Origin: Acinetobacter tjernbergiae DSM 14971 = CIP 107465
GTDB lineage: Bacteria; Pseudomonadota; Gammaproteobacteria; Pseudomonadales; Moraxellaceae
DNA length: 64,000 nt
Assembly: GCF_000374425.1 (NCBI RefSeq)
Contig: NZ_KB894362.1
Span: 1-64,000, forward strand
Reading direction: 5' to 3'
The translations under genes and the position numbers were made by a program. Positions 18,179-27,451 of the stretch are shown here, piece by piece (the stretch's first letter is position 1; every line of letters begins with the position of its first letter). Below the pieces are notes generated by a model. That model did not search any database and had not been told where the DNA came from. It saw only the letters and a program-made list of their open reading frames with translations.

Positions 18179-19837
18179 TTAAAGACTTGGTTTAACCATC
18201 CATTCACGACCTTTCAACATACCATCCCAATACATTGGTGGTAGGATTTGCTCTTTTAACAACCAAGCCATGCGTGATGGTTTTTGACCATCGAGCAACC
18301 ACTTGGGGAAACTCGGCAATAATTTTCCGCCATAACCAAATTCTGCCAACACAATCTTTCCACGCTCAACTGTGAGCGGACATGACCCATAACCATCATA
18401 TTGCGCAAAATGTTGATTGCCTTTTAAGTACTGCAATACATTGACTGCAACAATCGGGGCTTGCTTTCGTGCTGCGGCAGCCGTTTTCGCATTTGGTGCA
18501 TTAGTGACATCACCCAAAGCAAAGATGTAAGGATACTTGCTATGCTGTAAGGTATGCTGATCAACACTGACCCAACCTGCTGTATCCACCAAGTTACTCG
18601 CTCGGATAAAATCAGGTGCTTGCTGTGGTGGAACAACATGAATCATGTCGAAATCAGTTTCAATCACTGAGGTATTTCCCCCTTCACTGACCTTAAACCA
18701 AGCTCGCTTTTGGCTTCCATCGACTTTAATCAATTGATGATTAAAGTTTAAATTGGCATTGTAACGTTTAATATATTCCATCAAAGCTGGAACATAAGCT
18801 TGTACGCCAAATAACACCGCACCTGTATTATAAAAATCAATTTCAATATCTTTTAATACACCTTGTTTTTGCCAATAATCAGCTGACAAATACATTGCTT
18901 TTTGCGGAGCACCAGCACATTTAATTGGCATTGGTGGCTGTGTAAAAACAGCTTTACCCTGTTTCATATTACGAACCAAGTCCCACGTATAGGGTGCAAG
19001 GTCATAACGATAGTTTGAAGTCACACCATTTTTACCTAGCGTTTCTACTAAACCTTCAATTCCATGCCAATTTAGTTTTAAGCCTGGGCAGACGACCAAT
19101 ACTTCATAGTTAATCGGCTTACATCCCTCTAATAAAACTTGTTTATTATCAAGATCAAAAGCTGCAACAGCTGCCTTAATCCAATGAACTTGCTTAGGAA
19201 TCAGACTCGCCATTGTTCTTACCGTTTTTTCAGGAGCGAATATCCCACCGCCGACCATCGTCCACCCCGGTTGGTAGTAATGAATTTCAGCAGGATCAAT
19301 CACGGCAATATCTAAATTGGGCTGACGAGCTAACAAACTCGATGCTACTGAAATACCCGCCGCACCCCCACCCACAATCACCACAGAAAAAGTCGGTATA
19401 TTGTTTAACTGAGTTGGATTTTGCTTCAAAATTCGAGGGACTAAACCCTGTAAATCATAGCCTAGTGATTTTGACTGCAATAACATCTGGTCAATGGTAA
19501 GTTCAGCCACTTGAGACAATGCCCATAAGGTGATTGAGCGAGTTCCCGAACGACAAAATGCCAATACGGGCTTCTGTGATTTTTGATAGAGTAATTTGAA
19601 CTCAATCGCTTGCTCATCCGTCACCCGCCCACTGACCACAGGCAAATATTCCAATTGAATCCCATGTCGTATTGCAGCTTCTTGGATCTCAATAATATTC
19701 GGCTGATCGATGCCTTCACCATCAGGACGATTGCAAATAATCGTTTTGATTCCCTTGGCTGCAATTTCAACCAAATCAGATTGGTTGATCTGAGCAGATA
19801 CCCAAAATTCAGGGTTAACTTGTTTTAATTCACTCAC
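18179..19837 (-). CDS. PTP/DUF442-like domain fused to sulfide:quinone oxidoreductase-like flavoprotein
   Basis: Fusion of about 552 residues. Residues 1-115 form a DUF442/BLH-type tyrosine-phosphatase-like domain with Cys95 in AFCRSGTRS. Residues about 150-552 form an SQR-like flavoprotein with the FAD motif VVIVGGGAAGISVASSLL. Cys307 in MPIKCAGAPQKAMYL corresponds to the first catalytic cysteine of human-type SQR. The second redox cysteine is replaced by Val444 in ALGDVTNAP, as far as I can align by eye. The GTG at 19837 is chosen because AAGGGG lies 6 bp upstream. It is 10 bp after the persulfide dioxygenase gene, in a sigma-54-driven sulfide-oxidation operon. Confidence 0.87.
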   Translation of the reverse strand: MSELKQVNPEFWVSAQINQSDLVEIAAKGIKTIICNRPDGEGIDQPNIIEIQEAAIRHGIQLEYLPVVSGRVTDEQAIEFKLLYQKSQKPVLAFCRSGTRSITLWALSQVAELTIDQMLLQSKSLGYDLQGLVPRILKQNPTQLNNIPTFSVVIVGGGAAGISVASSLLARQPNLDIAVIDPAEIHYYQPGWTMVGGGIFAPEKTVRTMASLIPKQVHWIKAAVAAFDLDNKQVLLEGCKPINYEVLVVCPGLKLNWHGIEGLVETLGKNGVTSNYRYDLAPYTWDLVRNMKQGKAVFTQPPMPIKCAGAPQKAMYLSADYWQKQGVLKDIEIDFYNTGAVLFGVQAYVPALMEYIKRYNANLNFNHQLIKVDGSQKRAWFKVSEGGNTSVIETDFDMIHVVPPQQAPDFIRASNLVDTAGWVSVDQHTLQHSKYPYIFALGDVTNAPNAKTAAAARKQAPIVAVNVLQYLKGNQHFAQYDGYGSCPLTVERGKIVLAEFGYGGKLLPSFPKWLLDGQKPSRMAWLLKEQILPPMYWDGMLKGREWMVKPSL

Positions 19838-19847
19838 AGTTTTCCCC

Positions 19848-20531
19848 TTATTTCCCACACGCTTTATTTGCAGGCAAAGCAATATCAATCTTTTTAGGGT
19901 ATGGGAGATCAAGATTTTTCATAATTTCAACGAAATCTTGTTTACTACGTCCCTGACCTAAACGAGAGTTCGATTCACGTTCATGACCGACTGTTGAAGA
20001 CAAACGACCTTTATAATCATGTCCCGGATAAACAATCGTGTCGTCAGGTAAAGTGAAAATCTGTTGATGGATGCTGTCATATAAGGTTTCAGCATTTCCC
20101 TCTTGGAAATCAGTACGACCACAACCATCTATCAGTAATGCATCACCTGTAAATACCATAGTGTCGATTACATAGCTGGTACAAGCATTGGTATGTCCAG
20201 GGGTATAACGTGCTTCTATTAAAAATTCACCTACACGTATCGCACTGCGGTCAGTGATAAAAATATCGCCACAATCCACGCCCGAGTTACGATGCAAAAC
20301 CGTTTTACAGCCAAAACGCGTTCTGAGTAAATTCGCAGCCGTAACATGATCTGCATGAACATGTGTATCTAGGCTATACACTAATTTGAGATTGAGCTGT
20401 TTCAACATGTGTGCATAGCTTTCAATTTCTGAAGCAACGGGATCAATCAGTACCGCTTCACGCGTTTGTTCAGATGCAACCAAATATGTGTAAGTTGAAC
20501 TTTCTTTTTCAAAAAACTGATGAAGTATCAT
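19848..20531 (-). CDS. Persulfide dioxygenase (ETHE1/Blh-type metallo-beta-lactamase fold)
   Basis: MBL-fold enzyme of 227 residues that oxidises glutathione persulfide to sulfite. The metal motif is THVHADH (His57, His59, Asp61, His62), followed by TPGHTNACTSY, FTGDALLIDGCGRTDFQ and VYPGHDYKG. The GCGRTDFQ and HDYKG segments are specific to persulfide dioxygenases and separate it from glyoxalase II. It is the first gene of the operon. Its start lies about 40 bp downstream of a perfect sigma-54 promoter. With the SQR-like partner it would convert sulfide through persulfide to sulfite, which the TauE/SafE protein may export. Confidence 0.92.
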   Translation of the reverse strand: MILHQFFEKESSTYTYLVASEQTREAVLIDPVASEIESYAHMLKQLNLKLVYSLDTHVHADHVTAANLLRTRFGCKTVLHRNSGVDCGDIFITDRSAIRVGEFLIEARYTPGHTNACTSYVIDTMVFTGDALLIDGCGRTDFQEGNAETLYDSIHQQIFTLPDDTIVYPGHDYKGRLSSTVGHERESNSRLGQGRSKQDFVEIMKNLDLPYPKKIDIALPANKACGK

Positions 20532-20569
20532 TTGAATTGGTCTCGATATGCTTGGTTATATTCTTATTT

Positions 20570-20586
20570 TGCAAACTAAGTGCCAA
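20570..20586 (-). promoter_or_regulatory. Sigma-54 promoter of the sulfide-oxidation operon
   Basis: On the minus strand the sequence is TTGGCACTTAGTTTGCA, an exact match to the -24/-12 consensus with ten bases between GG and GC. Transcription should start near 20559, about 28 bp before the persulfide dioxygenase start codon. Confidence 0.92.
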
Positions 20587-20670
20587 CTTTATGCAAAATA
20601 AATTATATTCAGATAAAACAATATATTAATTAATAATATTTTATTTTGGACAAAACAATCATTTCAATAA

Positions 20671-20722
20671 TGTTTCGTTTTATGTTTCAATTGTTTCAAA
20701 TGAAAAACATATGATGAAACAT
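20671..20722. promoter_or_regulatory. Putative upstream activator sites (TGTTTCA repeats)
   Basis: TGTTTC occurs at 20671, 20683 and 20692, and the inverted form GAAACA occurs at 20716-20721, just before the activator's start codon. The block lies 85-135 bp upstream of the -24 box, the usual distance for a sigma-54 enhancer. It also overlaps the activator's own 5' region, so autoregulation is plausible. Confidence 0.55.
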
Positions 20723-20723
20723 C

Positions 20724-22022
20724 ATGCGCCAAGCGATTGATTTTTATACTCAAGCTGATTTAGAAAACTTCTTGTTTAAACTACAAACCTTAATAGCAGG
20801 AAGTTCTATCCTTATCTTAGATCAAGCTCAGCAGCGTTTTGTATATGAATTTAAAGCACAGAATTTTAATCACACCTTATTTCAAACACTTAAACAGAAA
20901 GTACGAGCAAATGAGCTTACAATTGGACGACACATTATAAAAGATGCAAGCAAATCGATTGAACTGCTATGCCATAGTCACAGTATCCACATTGCTGATC
21001 AAAACTTTGAGGGAACGCTCTATCTATTACACTCCCCTCAGCCCTTACAAAGATTGAAACAAGACCAAAACATTGTCAGTTTGGAACAAACCTTTCATAG
21101 CCAATCTGCCGAAATGCAACGCATGTTTTCCATTATTCAACGTGTTGCAATTACAGAATTTCCTGTCTTAGTCCGAGGCGAGTCTGGCAGTGGAAAAGAA
21201 CTGGTTGCACAGGCTCTTCATGATCATAGTCAGCGAAAAAATAACGTATTTATTGCGATTAACTGTGCGGCATTAAATGCGAATATTCTTGAAAGTGAGT
21301 TATTTGGTCATGTCAAAGGTGCATTTACAGGGGCGATTCGAGAACACAAAGGTGTCTTTGAACGTGCTGCGGGGGGAACACTCTTTTTAGATGAAATCGC
21401 TGAAATTCCGTTAGAACTTCAAGCAAAGTTATTACGAGTCCTTGAGACTGGTGAATTTACGCCACTAGGCGGCGAAAAATCAATTAAAGCCAATGTCCGC
21501 ATTATCACGGCGACTCATCGAGCGTTACGAGAAGAAGCTCGTCTTGGACGCTTTCGTCAGGATTTATTATATCGACTCCGTGTGATTCCAATTTTTGTTC
21601 CACCACTCCGTGATCGCAAAGAAGATATTCCTTTGATTGCCAATTATATTTTAACTGAGCAACAAAATGTTTTTGGAGCTTCTCCAAAACTCTCTGATGC
21701 AGCCTTACAGAAGCTGATTGATTATGATTGGCCTGGTAATGTTCGTGAACTGAAAAATACCCTACTCTATGCACTGACGATGGCAAATGAAAAATCTGAG
21801 ATTGATGTTTGCGATTTGCCTGATGAAATCATTGATAAGCAACATATCTCCCCTTCAAACTCAATCATTGAAGATGAACCATTACTGATCTCGGATAAAA
21901 TCAATAAAGAAATGATACGGAAAACATTAATTCAATACCAAAATGATCTTTCACTGGCAGCAAAAGCACTCAATATTAGCCGAACCACGCTTTGGCGCTA
22001 TCGTAAAAAATTTAATTTATAA
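20724..22022 (+). CDS. Sigma-54-dependent activator, FisR-like
   Basis: Regulator of 432 residues. Residues 1-120 are a poorly conserved sensory region. The AAA+ domain spans about 125-360 with Walker A GESGSGKE (152-159), the sigma-54 contact loop GAFTGA (199-204) and the arginine finger region in [14 protein letters not shown] Fis-type helix-turn-helix closes the protein ([19 protein letters not shown]). It is divergent from the persulfide dioxygenase/SQR operon with its sigma-54 promoter, as FisR is in Cupriavidus. FisR senses sulfide with several cysteines, but here the sensory region has only one, Cys83. The signal may thus be perceived differently. Confidence 0.85.
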   Translation: MRQAIDFYTQADLENFLFKLQTLIAGSSILILDQAQQRFVYEFKAQNFNHTLFQTLKQKVRANELTIGRHIIKDASKSIELLCHSHSIHIADQNFEGTLYLLHSPQPLQRLKQDQNIVSLEQTFHSQSAEMQRMFSIIQRVAITEFPVLVRGESGSGKELVAQALHDHSQRKNNVFIAINCAALNANILESELFGHVKGAFTGAIREHKGVFERAAGGTLFLDEIAEIPLELQAKLLRVLETGEFTPLGGEKSIKANVRIITATHRALREEARLGRFRQDLLYRLRVIPIFVPPLRDRKEDIPLIANYILTEQQNVFGASPKLSDAALQKLIDYDWPGNVRELKNTLLYALTMANEKSEIDVCDLPDEIIDKQHISPSNSIIEDEPLLISDKINKEMIRKTLIQYQNDLSLAAKALNISRTTLWRYRKKFNL

Positions 22023-22027
22023 AAAAT

Positions 22028-22060
22028 AAAAAAGCGAGACTTGGACATCTCGCTTTTTTT
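22028..22060. terminator. Bidirectional terminator between the fisR-like gene and fadE
   Basis: A stem AAAAAAGCGAGA / TCTCGCTTTTTT with an eight-base loop separates the convergent ends. It has A and T runs on both sides, so it can serve both strands. Confidence 0.9.
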
Positions 22061-22074
22061 ATTGATCACCTTAT

Positions 22075-24540
22075 CTAACTTTTCAAATGAGGGTTTTCAA
22101 GAGGCAAGTCATTTTCTAAATGCTCATCAAATATATCAGTCAGCATACTGTCGTAGCGTTTAGCGTTATATTTTAAAAGCTGTTCCGCTTCGTTTGCAGT
22201 AATAAAACCCACTGCAACGGCATCTGTAATATGTTCCTCAAAAGTCAGCCCCTTAAACTGATCTTTCGATTCAGCTTTTTTAAACTTATCCCAAAGCGGT
22301 TGCAATGTTAGCAACATTTGGAAGGTTGATTCCATGCGCCCCATCACATCTGTTTCATCGGTTGTGTAATAAACATGTTTTTTCAATTCCGCTCTAAAAG
22401 AATTTTCTTTTAGCAGTAATTGAGCAACTTGTTGTTTAAGTTCATCCGATGGCTTTGTGACTGGTCGACCAAACGGGAAACTGATTAATTTCACCAATGT
22501 CGCAGCAATTTTCACAGGGAAATTTTCATAGAATCCAAAGAATGCTTCCTGAGCATTATAGAGAGCCTTAGTTAATGCTAATTCTGCATGTTTTTGATCT
22601 GACTCAGTTCTTTGTCCATGCTCATAATAATTAAGAATCGCTGTTGCAATAAATAAATAGGCATGAATATCCGCTAAACGACCTGAAAGCATTTCCTTAC
22701 GTTTTAAATCTCCAGCCAATATTCCCAATGCCATGTCTGCCGTCAAAGCAAAATCAGCACTCATCCGATTGATAATTGCATAATATGGTTTTGAGAAATC
22801 ATCAGCTGCTGAAGAGCCCTGTTTACTGCCCCCTGTAAGACCAAATGCAAGCGCTTTGGCAGCACGATTAAAAGTATAAGCAAGATGTTTAAATAACAAG
22901 GTATTGAATTTTTTTAGTGCACTCGTTTTATCATCTGATTGCAATAATTGCAGTTCTTCAAATAAATACGGATGGCATCTCATGGAACCTTGACCGAAAA
23001 TCATCAAAGAACGCGTAAGAATATTTGCCCCTTCTACCGTAATTGCAACAGGTATAGATTGGTAAGTTAAAGCCAGAAAATTACGTGGCCCTAGCTGAAT
23101 TGCACGCCCACCAACAACATCCATACCATGATTAATCACTTTTCTCATGGTTTCAGTCGCATAGTATTTTGCCATAGCTGTCATGACAGCTGGAGTCCCG
23201 CCCTGATTTAAACCACAAGTCACCATATATCTAAATGCCTCAAGCATATAGGCATCACTGGCAATATCACTGGTTGCCTCTTGCACACCTTCAAAATGCC
23301 CAACTGACACTTTAAACTGTTGTCGAACGCTAGCAAATGCACCCACTAAAAGGTAACTCATCTCACCCGCAGCAGTCGCCAATGCTGGTAAAGAAATACC
23401 ACGACCAACGCCAAGGCATTCCATCAACATGCGCCAACCTTTACCTGCATTTTGTTGACCACCAATAATCCAGTCGATTGGAATAAAAATGTCTGTTCCT
23501 TCCACGGTTCCATTCATAAATGGCGCACCAGGATTATGGCGCGCACCTATTTTTATCCCTTCATGACTTGCAGGTATTAGTGCACAGGTAATGCCATATT
23601 CGCTTTTACTTTTATCACCTAATAGACCATTTGGATCGTACAACTTAAATGCCAAACCAATTACCGTTGCAATCGGTGCAAGCGTAATCCATCGTTTAGA
23701 AAAATTCATTTTTAGACCAAGAACTTCTTGTCCTTGATAAGCCCCATAACAGACTATACCTGTATCTGGAATCGCGCCTGCATCAGAACCAGCTTCTGGA
23801 CTAGTTAAGCCAAAGCAAGGAATTTCTGTACCATTCGCTAAGCCGGGTAAATAACGTTGCTTCTGTGCAGTTGTACCGTAATGGAGTAATAGTTCACCCG
23901 GACCAAGCGAGTTGGGCACCATACAACTCACTGCAGCAGTCAATGAACGCGATGCTATCTTGCTCATAATGCGGCTTTGAGCAAATGGTGAAAACTCTTT
24001 CCCTCCAAATGATTTTGGAATGATTAGTCCTAAAAAGCCTTTATATTTAATGAACTGCCAAACTTCAGGAGGTAAATTTTTATCTTTGTGCTGAATTTTC
24101 CATTCATCAAGCATAGCGCAAAGTTGTTGAACTTCATTATCTAGAAAGGATTATTCTTCTACAGAAAGTTTTGGATAAGGATATTGATTGAACTTTCGCC
24201 AATCAGGTGCTCCCATAAATAATTCTTTTTCCCACCAGCTCGTACCTGCTTCCAAAGCCTCTCTTTCTGTAATGCTCATGCTAGGCATCGCTTTAGAAAG
24301 AATATTAAATGCAGGTTTAGCAATTAAAGCTTCACGTAATGGTGCAACAAGTAAAATGATACTCATTAAAATGATGGGAATACCAACCACTAAACTCCAC
24401 GGCGTAATAAAAATCGCGCAGAGAATAGCTGTGGCGATAGCAACAATACTACCGATTGTTCGATTGAGTTCGAAATAAAATACAGCCCATAACACAACAA
24501 ACTGAATCAACAAGCTAAGCAATATCAATACGAGAATCAT
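22075..24540 (-). pseudogene. fadE: fadE-type acyl-CoA dehydrogenase interrupted by an in-frame stop
   Basis: The frame encodes a FadE-type acyl-CoA dehydrogenase of about 821 residues for the first step of fatty-acid beta-oxidation. Residues 1-129 (24151-24540) hold two membrane segments and GTSWWEKELFMGAPDWRKF. A TAA at 24151-24153 follows KLSVEE. The same frame then continues SFLDNEVQQLCAMLDEW into the catalytic region (VPNSLGPGELLLHYG, CFGLTSPEAGSD, VEGANILTRSLMIFGQGSMRCHP) to 22075. A single CAA-to-TAA change explains it, because related FadE proteins have Gln at this spot. A separate downstream product could start at the ATG at 24114 (679 residues), but it would lack the membrane anchor. 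A sequencing error is also possible. Confidence 0.88.
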
Positions 24541-25030
24541 AGTTACTCCTTTGCCTTCAACTTGAACTGAGAAAAATGATTTATTTGAATGACTTCATGT
24601 TTGAACTTAGATGGAAATAAGTGAAAAAAGCGTGAATTTTTATTCTACAGATCAGATTGATATTTTTTTAATTGGCTACTAATCATTACAGAATTGCATC
24701 AACACAAAACGAATACACTAAAAAAATCATGTTTTTATAATAAACAACAATAGAAATCAATTGAACAAAATACGAGTTTTATATAAATCTAAAGCTTTTA
24801 TTATTCAAGGCATAAATAGCTTAATTTATGACTTAATATTCAAAATTCAACTAAAAAAACAAACAGAAAATCAATTTAAAAAATGAGTTTAGCTTATCTC
24901 TATTAAACCTGAGTGATTGAATAAAAAATTTATATTTCATCTTCTTTTTTCAATCTATTCAAAGTTTAAATCATCATGATTAATCTGATGAATATATACT
25001 CATCAGATTAATTTTAAAAATTTACGGACA
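24541..25030. other. AT-rich gap between fadE and the dioxygenase gene
   Basis: This 490-bp stretch has no credible gene. It should contain the fadE promoter, near the 24540 end, and the dioxygenase terminator, near the 25030 end. The only structured element I see is the hairpin at 24979-25012. Confidence 0.5.
24979..25012 (-). terminator. Hairpin downstream of the TauD-like gene
   Basis: A perfect 13-bp inverted repeat, ATTAATCTGATGA / TCATCAGATTAAT, with an eight-base loop lies 19 bp after the dioxygenase stop codon. It lacks a long T run, so termination efficiency is uncertain. Confidence 0.6.
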
Positions 25031-25963
25031 TTAAAATGGTCGAGCACCAGCCAAACTTACACGCTTTAATAAACGACGCTGTTCGGCAGGAAAGGCGGTA
25101 CGTGAGTGTAAAGTCAACTGATTGTCCCAGTACACAATATCACCCACTTCCCATTGATGCTCATAACGATATTTAGGTTGCACAATATGCGCTCTCAAAT
25201 GTTCGATGAGTGCAGCACCTTTTTGGTCATCATAACCGACCACTTCAACTTCAGTCTGTGCATCCAAATAGATACCACGTCTTCCACTTTCAGAATGAGT
25301 CCGCACCAAAGGATGTGGAAAAGCTGCACCCAAAATGGGTTGATCAGAAAAACGATATTTAGGAATTGGACTTTTATCTTTTAAACGTAGAAAAGGATTA
25401 TAGGTAATCAACTGTAATCCTTCGATTTCATCTTTGGTTTGCTGATCTAAATCTTCATAAGCTTGTACCGTGTTATACCAACTGGTTTCCCCACTATCTT
25501 TAGGTATTTCAAGCGCATATAACAATGAACCACTAGAAGGCTGCGGTGTCCAGTGATGATCACTATGTGGAGTGAGTTCACCATGCCCCGTATAATCGCC
25601 TTCTCCCACAGCATTTGATACTGGCACAATATCAGGTGGTGAATTGGTATCATTACGCGTTGCAAGTACAGGAACATCTGTTGGTGGGCGGAAAATACCA
25701 CCAAAATAACTCGCAAATGCGAGTAAGTCGTTATCTTCAAGGTCTTGTGCTTTAAAAACAAGAATCAGATGTTCATATAATGCTTTTTTAAGCTTTAAGA
25801 TTACCTCCCCACTCAATGGTTTACTAGCATCCAAACCTGTTACAACCGCCCCAAGTGCGCCCTCAATTGGAGTGATTTTTACGGTATCTAAAGTATGTTT
25901 TTTATATTCATGCCAACGTGGGGCATTTTCGATTGCAGCAGAAAGTTGAGTAAGAGCTGTCAT
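25031..25963 (-). CDS. TauD/TfdA-family 2-oxoglutarate dioxygenase
   Basis: Fe(II)/2-oxoglutarate dioxygenase of about 310 residues. The metal ligands are His133 and Asp135 in LTPHSDHHW and the distal His286 in NQLTLHSRTAF; the 2-oxoglutarate arginine is in the RRLLKRVSLAG segment. Family members release sulfite or sulfate from taurine, alkylsulfonates or alkyl sulfate esters. I begin at the ATG at 25963, with GGGA 7 bp upstream; a TTG at 25975 would add four residues. It is the last gene of a minus-strand organosulfur region, which supports a desulfurising role. TfdA-like cleavage of non-sulfur substrates cannot be excluded. Confidence 0.85.
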   Translation of the reverse strand: MTALTQLSAAIENAPRWHEYKKHTLDTVKITPIEGALGAVVTGLDASKPLSGEVILKLKKALYEHLILVFKAQDLEDNDLLAFASYFGGIFRPPTDVPVLATRNDTNSPPDIVPVSNAVGEGDYTGHGELTPHSDHHWTPQPSSGSLLYALEIPKDSGETSWYNTVQAYEDLDQQTKDEIEGLQLITYNPFLRLKDKSPIPKYRFSDQPILGAAFPHPLVRTHSESGRRGIYLDAQTEVEVVGYDDQKGAALIEHLRAHIVQPKYRYEHQWEVGDIVYWDNQLTLHSRTAFPAEQRRLLKRVSLAGARPF

Positions 25964-26141
25964 TTTAATTCCCAATAAAATAAATTAATTAAATTTTTAA
26001 AAGAGTTGGTCTCTATTAAATAAATTCGACTCACCTATTCAAGATGATTTATTTAAATATATTTGTTTTTAAGAAAATTAAAACCAAGTTTTTGATATTA
26101 ATTTAGTCTTTTTTATGATTATAAAAATAGTTTACTTGGTA

Positions 26142-26966
26142 TTACCAAGCAAACTGAAATTGATTAAAATCTTTTATTGTAGGAATCACTAAATGATCTT
26201 CTAAGGTGTGACTAAAATCAGTCAAAATATCATTACGAATTGCAGAAAGTCGAACATCTTCACGTACACGTGGATGCGGTAAACTCACAGGTACAATCCG
26301 TTTAATTCGTCCTGGATTTGGTTGCATCACGACGACCCGATCACCCAGAAAAACGGCTTCTTCAACATCATGAGTCACGATAATCATGGTGATTTTTTCG
26401 GTTTGCCAAATGCGCTGTAATTCCTTTTGTAGATTGGCACGAGTGAGTGCATCTAGTGCCCCAAATGGTTCATCCAGCAATAGAATTTTAGGTCGATTGA
26501 TCAGGCTTCGCGCAATCGCAACACGTTGACTCATCCCGCCTGAAAGTTGTGCAGGAAAAGCTTCTTTGAATTTAGTTAAACCAACTAACTCAATATGTTC
26601 ATCAATCAGTTTGTTTTGCTCTTCCAACGTTAACTGACTATTCAATAAAGCTACGCGGATGTTGTCTATCACATTTAACCAAGGAAACAATCGATGATCT
26701 TGGAACACGATGCCACGTTCTAAACTCGTTCCATCAATTGCTTGACCATCAACCAAGATCTTTCCTTCAAATTGATCATCCAAACCTACCAACAATCGCA
26801 ATAATGTTGATTTACCACAACCACTACTTCCTACAATACTGATAAATTCACCCGCTTTAATATCTAAGGAAATATCATCCAAAACTTTGAGTGAATGTTC
26901 CTTATGATGATCATAGGATTTATTTAAGTGATTTATTTTTACAGATCCGACATTTATAGATGTCAT
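26142..26966 (-). CDS. ABC transporter ATPase, nitrate/sulfonate/taurine type
   Basis: ATP-binding subunit of 274 residues. It shows Walker A GSSGCGKST (46-54), the signature LSGGMSQR, Walker B KILLLDEPFGALD and the H-loop IIVTHDVEEAVFLGDR. The overall pattern is that of SsuB/TauB. It stands between the Mop gene and the TauD-like gene without its own permease. It probably serves one of the three permeases encoded upstream, which have only one other ATPase among them. Confidence 0.9.
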   Translation of the reverse strand: MTSINVGSVKINHLNKSYDHHKEHSLKVLDDISLDIKAGEFISIVGSSGCGKSTLLRLLVGLDDQFEGKILVDGQAIDGTSLERGIVFQDHRLFPWLNVIDNIRVALLNSQLTLEEQNKLIDEHIELVGLTKFKEAFPAQLSGGMSQRVAIARSLINRPKILLLDEPFGALDALTRANLQKELQRIWQTEKITMIIVTHDVEEAVFLGDRVVVMQPNPGRIKRIVPVSLPHPRVREDVRLSAIRNDILTDFSHTLEDHLVIPTIKDFNQFQFAW

Positions 26967-27037
26967 ATTTAGCCCCTAAACACAGAACATCCAAATATAA
27001 TAAATTCACTATTTATTATATTTGAATTATATATTTT

Positions 27038-27253
27038 CTATAATTTTGCCAGTGCAACTTCTGTTGATTTAATCAAAACAATCACTTCACTACCCAACTC
27101 AAGATTTAGATTTTTAACAGATCGTGTTGTGATCACAGAAGTAAATACACCTGCTGGTGTTTCCACATCAACTTCAGATACAACACTCCCTTCAATAATT
27201 TCTTTTACAACACCACGGAATTGATTACGCACATTAATTTGAGGAATACTCAT
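27038..27253 (-). CDS. Mop-type molybdopterin/TOBE domain protein
   Basis: Small protein of 71 residues consisting of a single TOBE/Mop domain (RNQFRGVVKEIIEGSVVSEV, then VITTRSVKNLNLELGSEVIVLIKST). Free-standing Mop proteins form hexamers that bind molybdate or tungstate oxyanions. The gene sits in the organosulfur region between sfnR and an ABC ATPase gene. Its presence may mean that an oxyanion is buffered or sensed here. Its own promoter is possible, because a terminator-like hairpin follows sfnR upstream. Confidence 0.85.
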   Translation of the reverse strand: MSIPQINVRNQFRGVVKEIIEGSVVSEVDVETPAGVFTSVITTRSVKNLNLELGSEVIVLIKSTEVALAKL

Positions 27254-27410
27254 ACTTCACCACTGACCACTTTTGAAATTAAATTGAATACACTCATATT
27301 AAGTAATGGGTAAATATTTAGAACTATTATTTTTTGATATTTTTTTATTAAAAAACTATATTTATTTTAAATCATTTATTATTCATTTTTAAGCAAAGTA
27401 AATGTCGTTA

Positions 27411-27436
27411 AATAAAAAGGTGACTTAAAGTCACCC
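27411..27436 (-). terminator. Terminator after the sfnR-like gene
   Basis: The stem GGTGACTT / AAGTCACC is followed on the minus strand by TTTTTATTT, 16 bp after the stop codon. Confidence 0.85.
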
Positions 27437-27451
27437 ATTTATTTTACTCGA

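Noticed and set aside
24114..24151. Frameshift as the cause of the split fadE
   Set aside because: Both parts are in the same reading frame; the interruption is a single stop codon.
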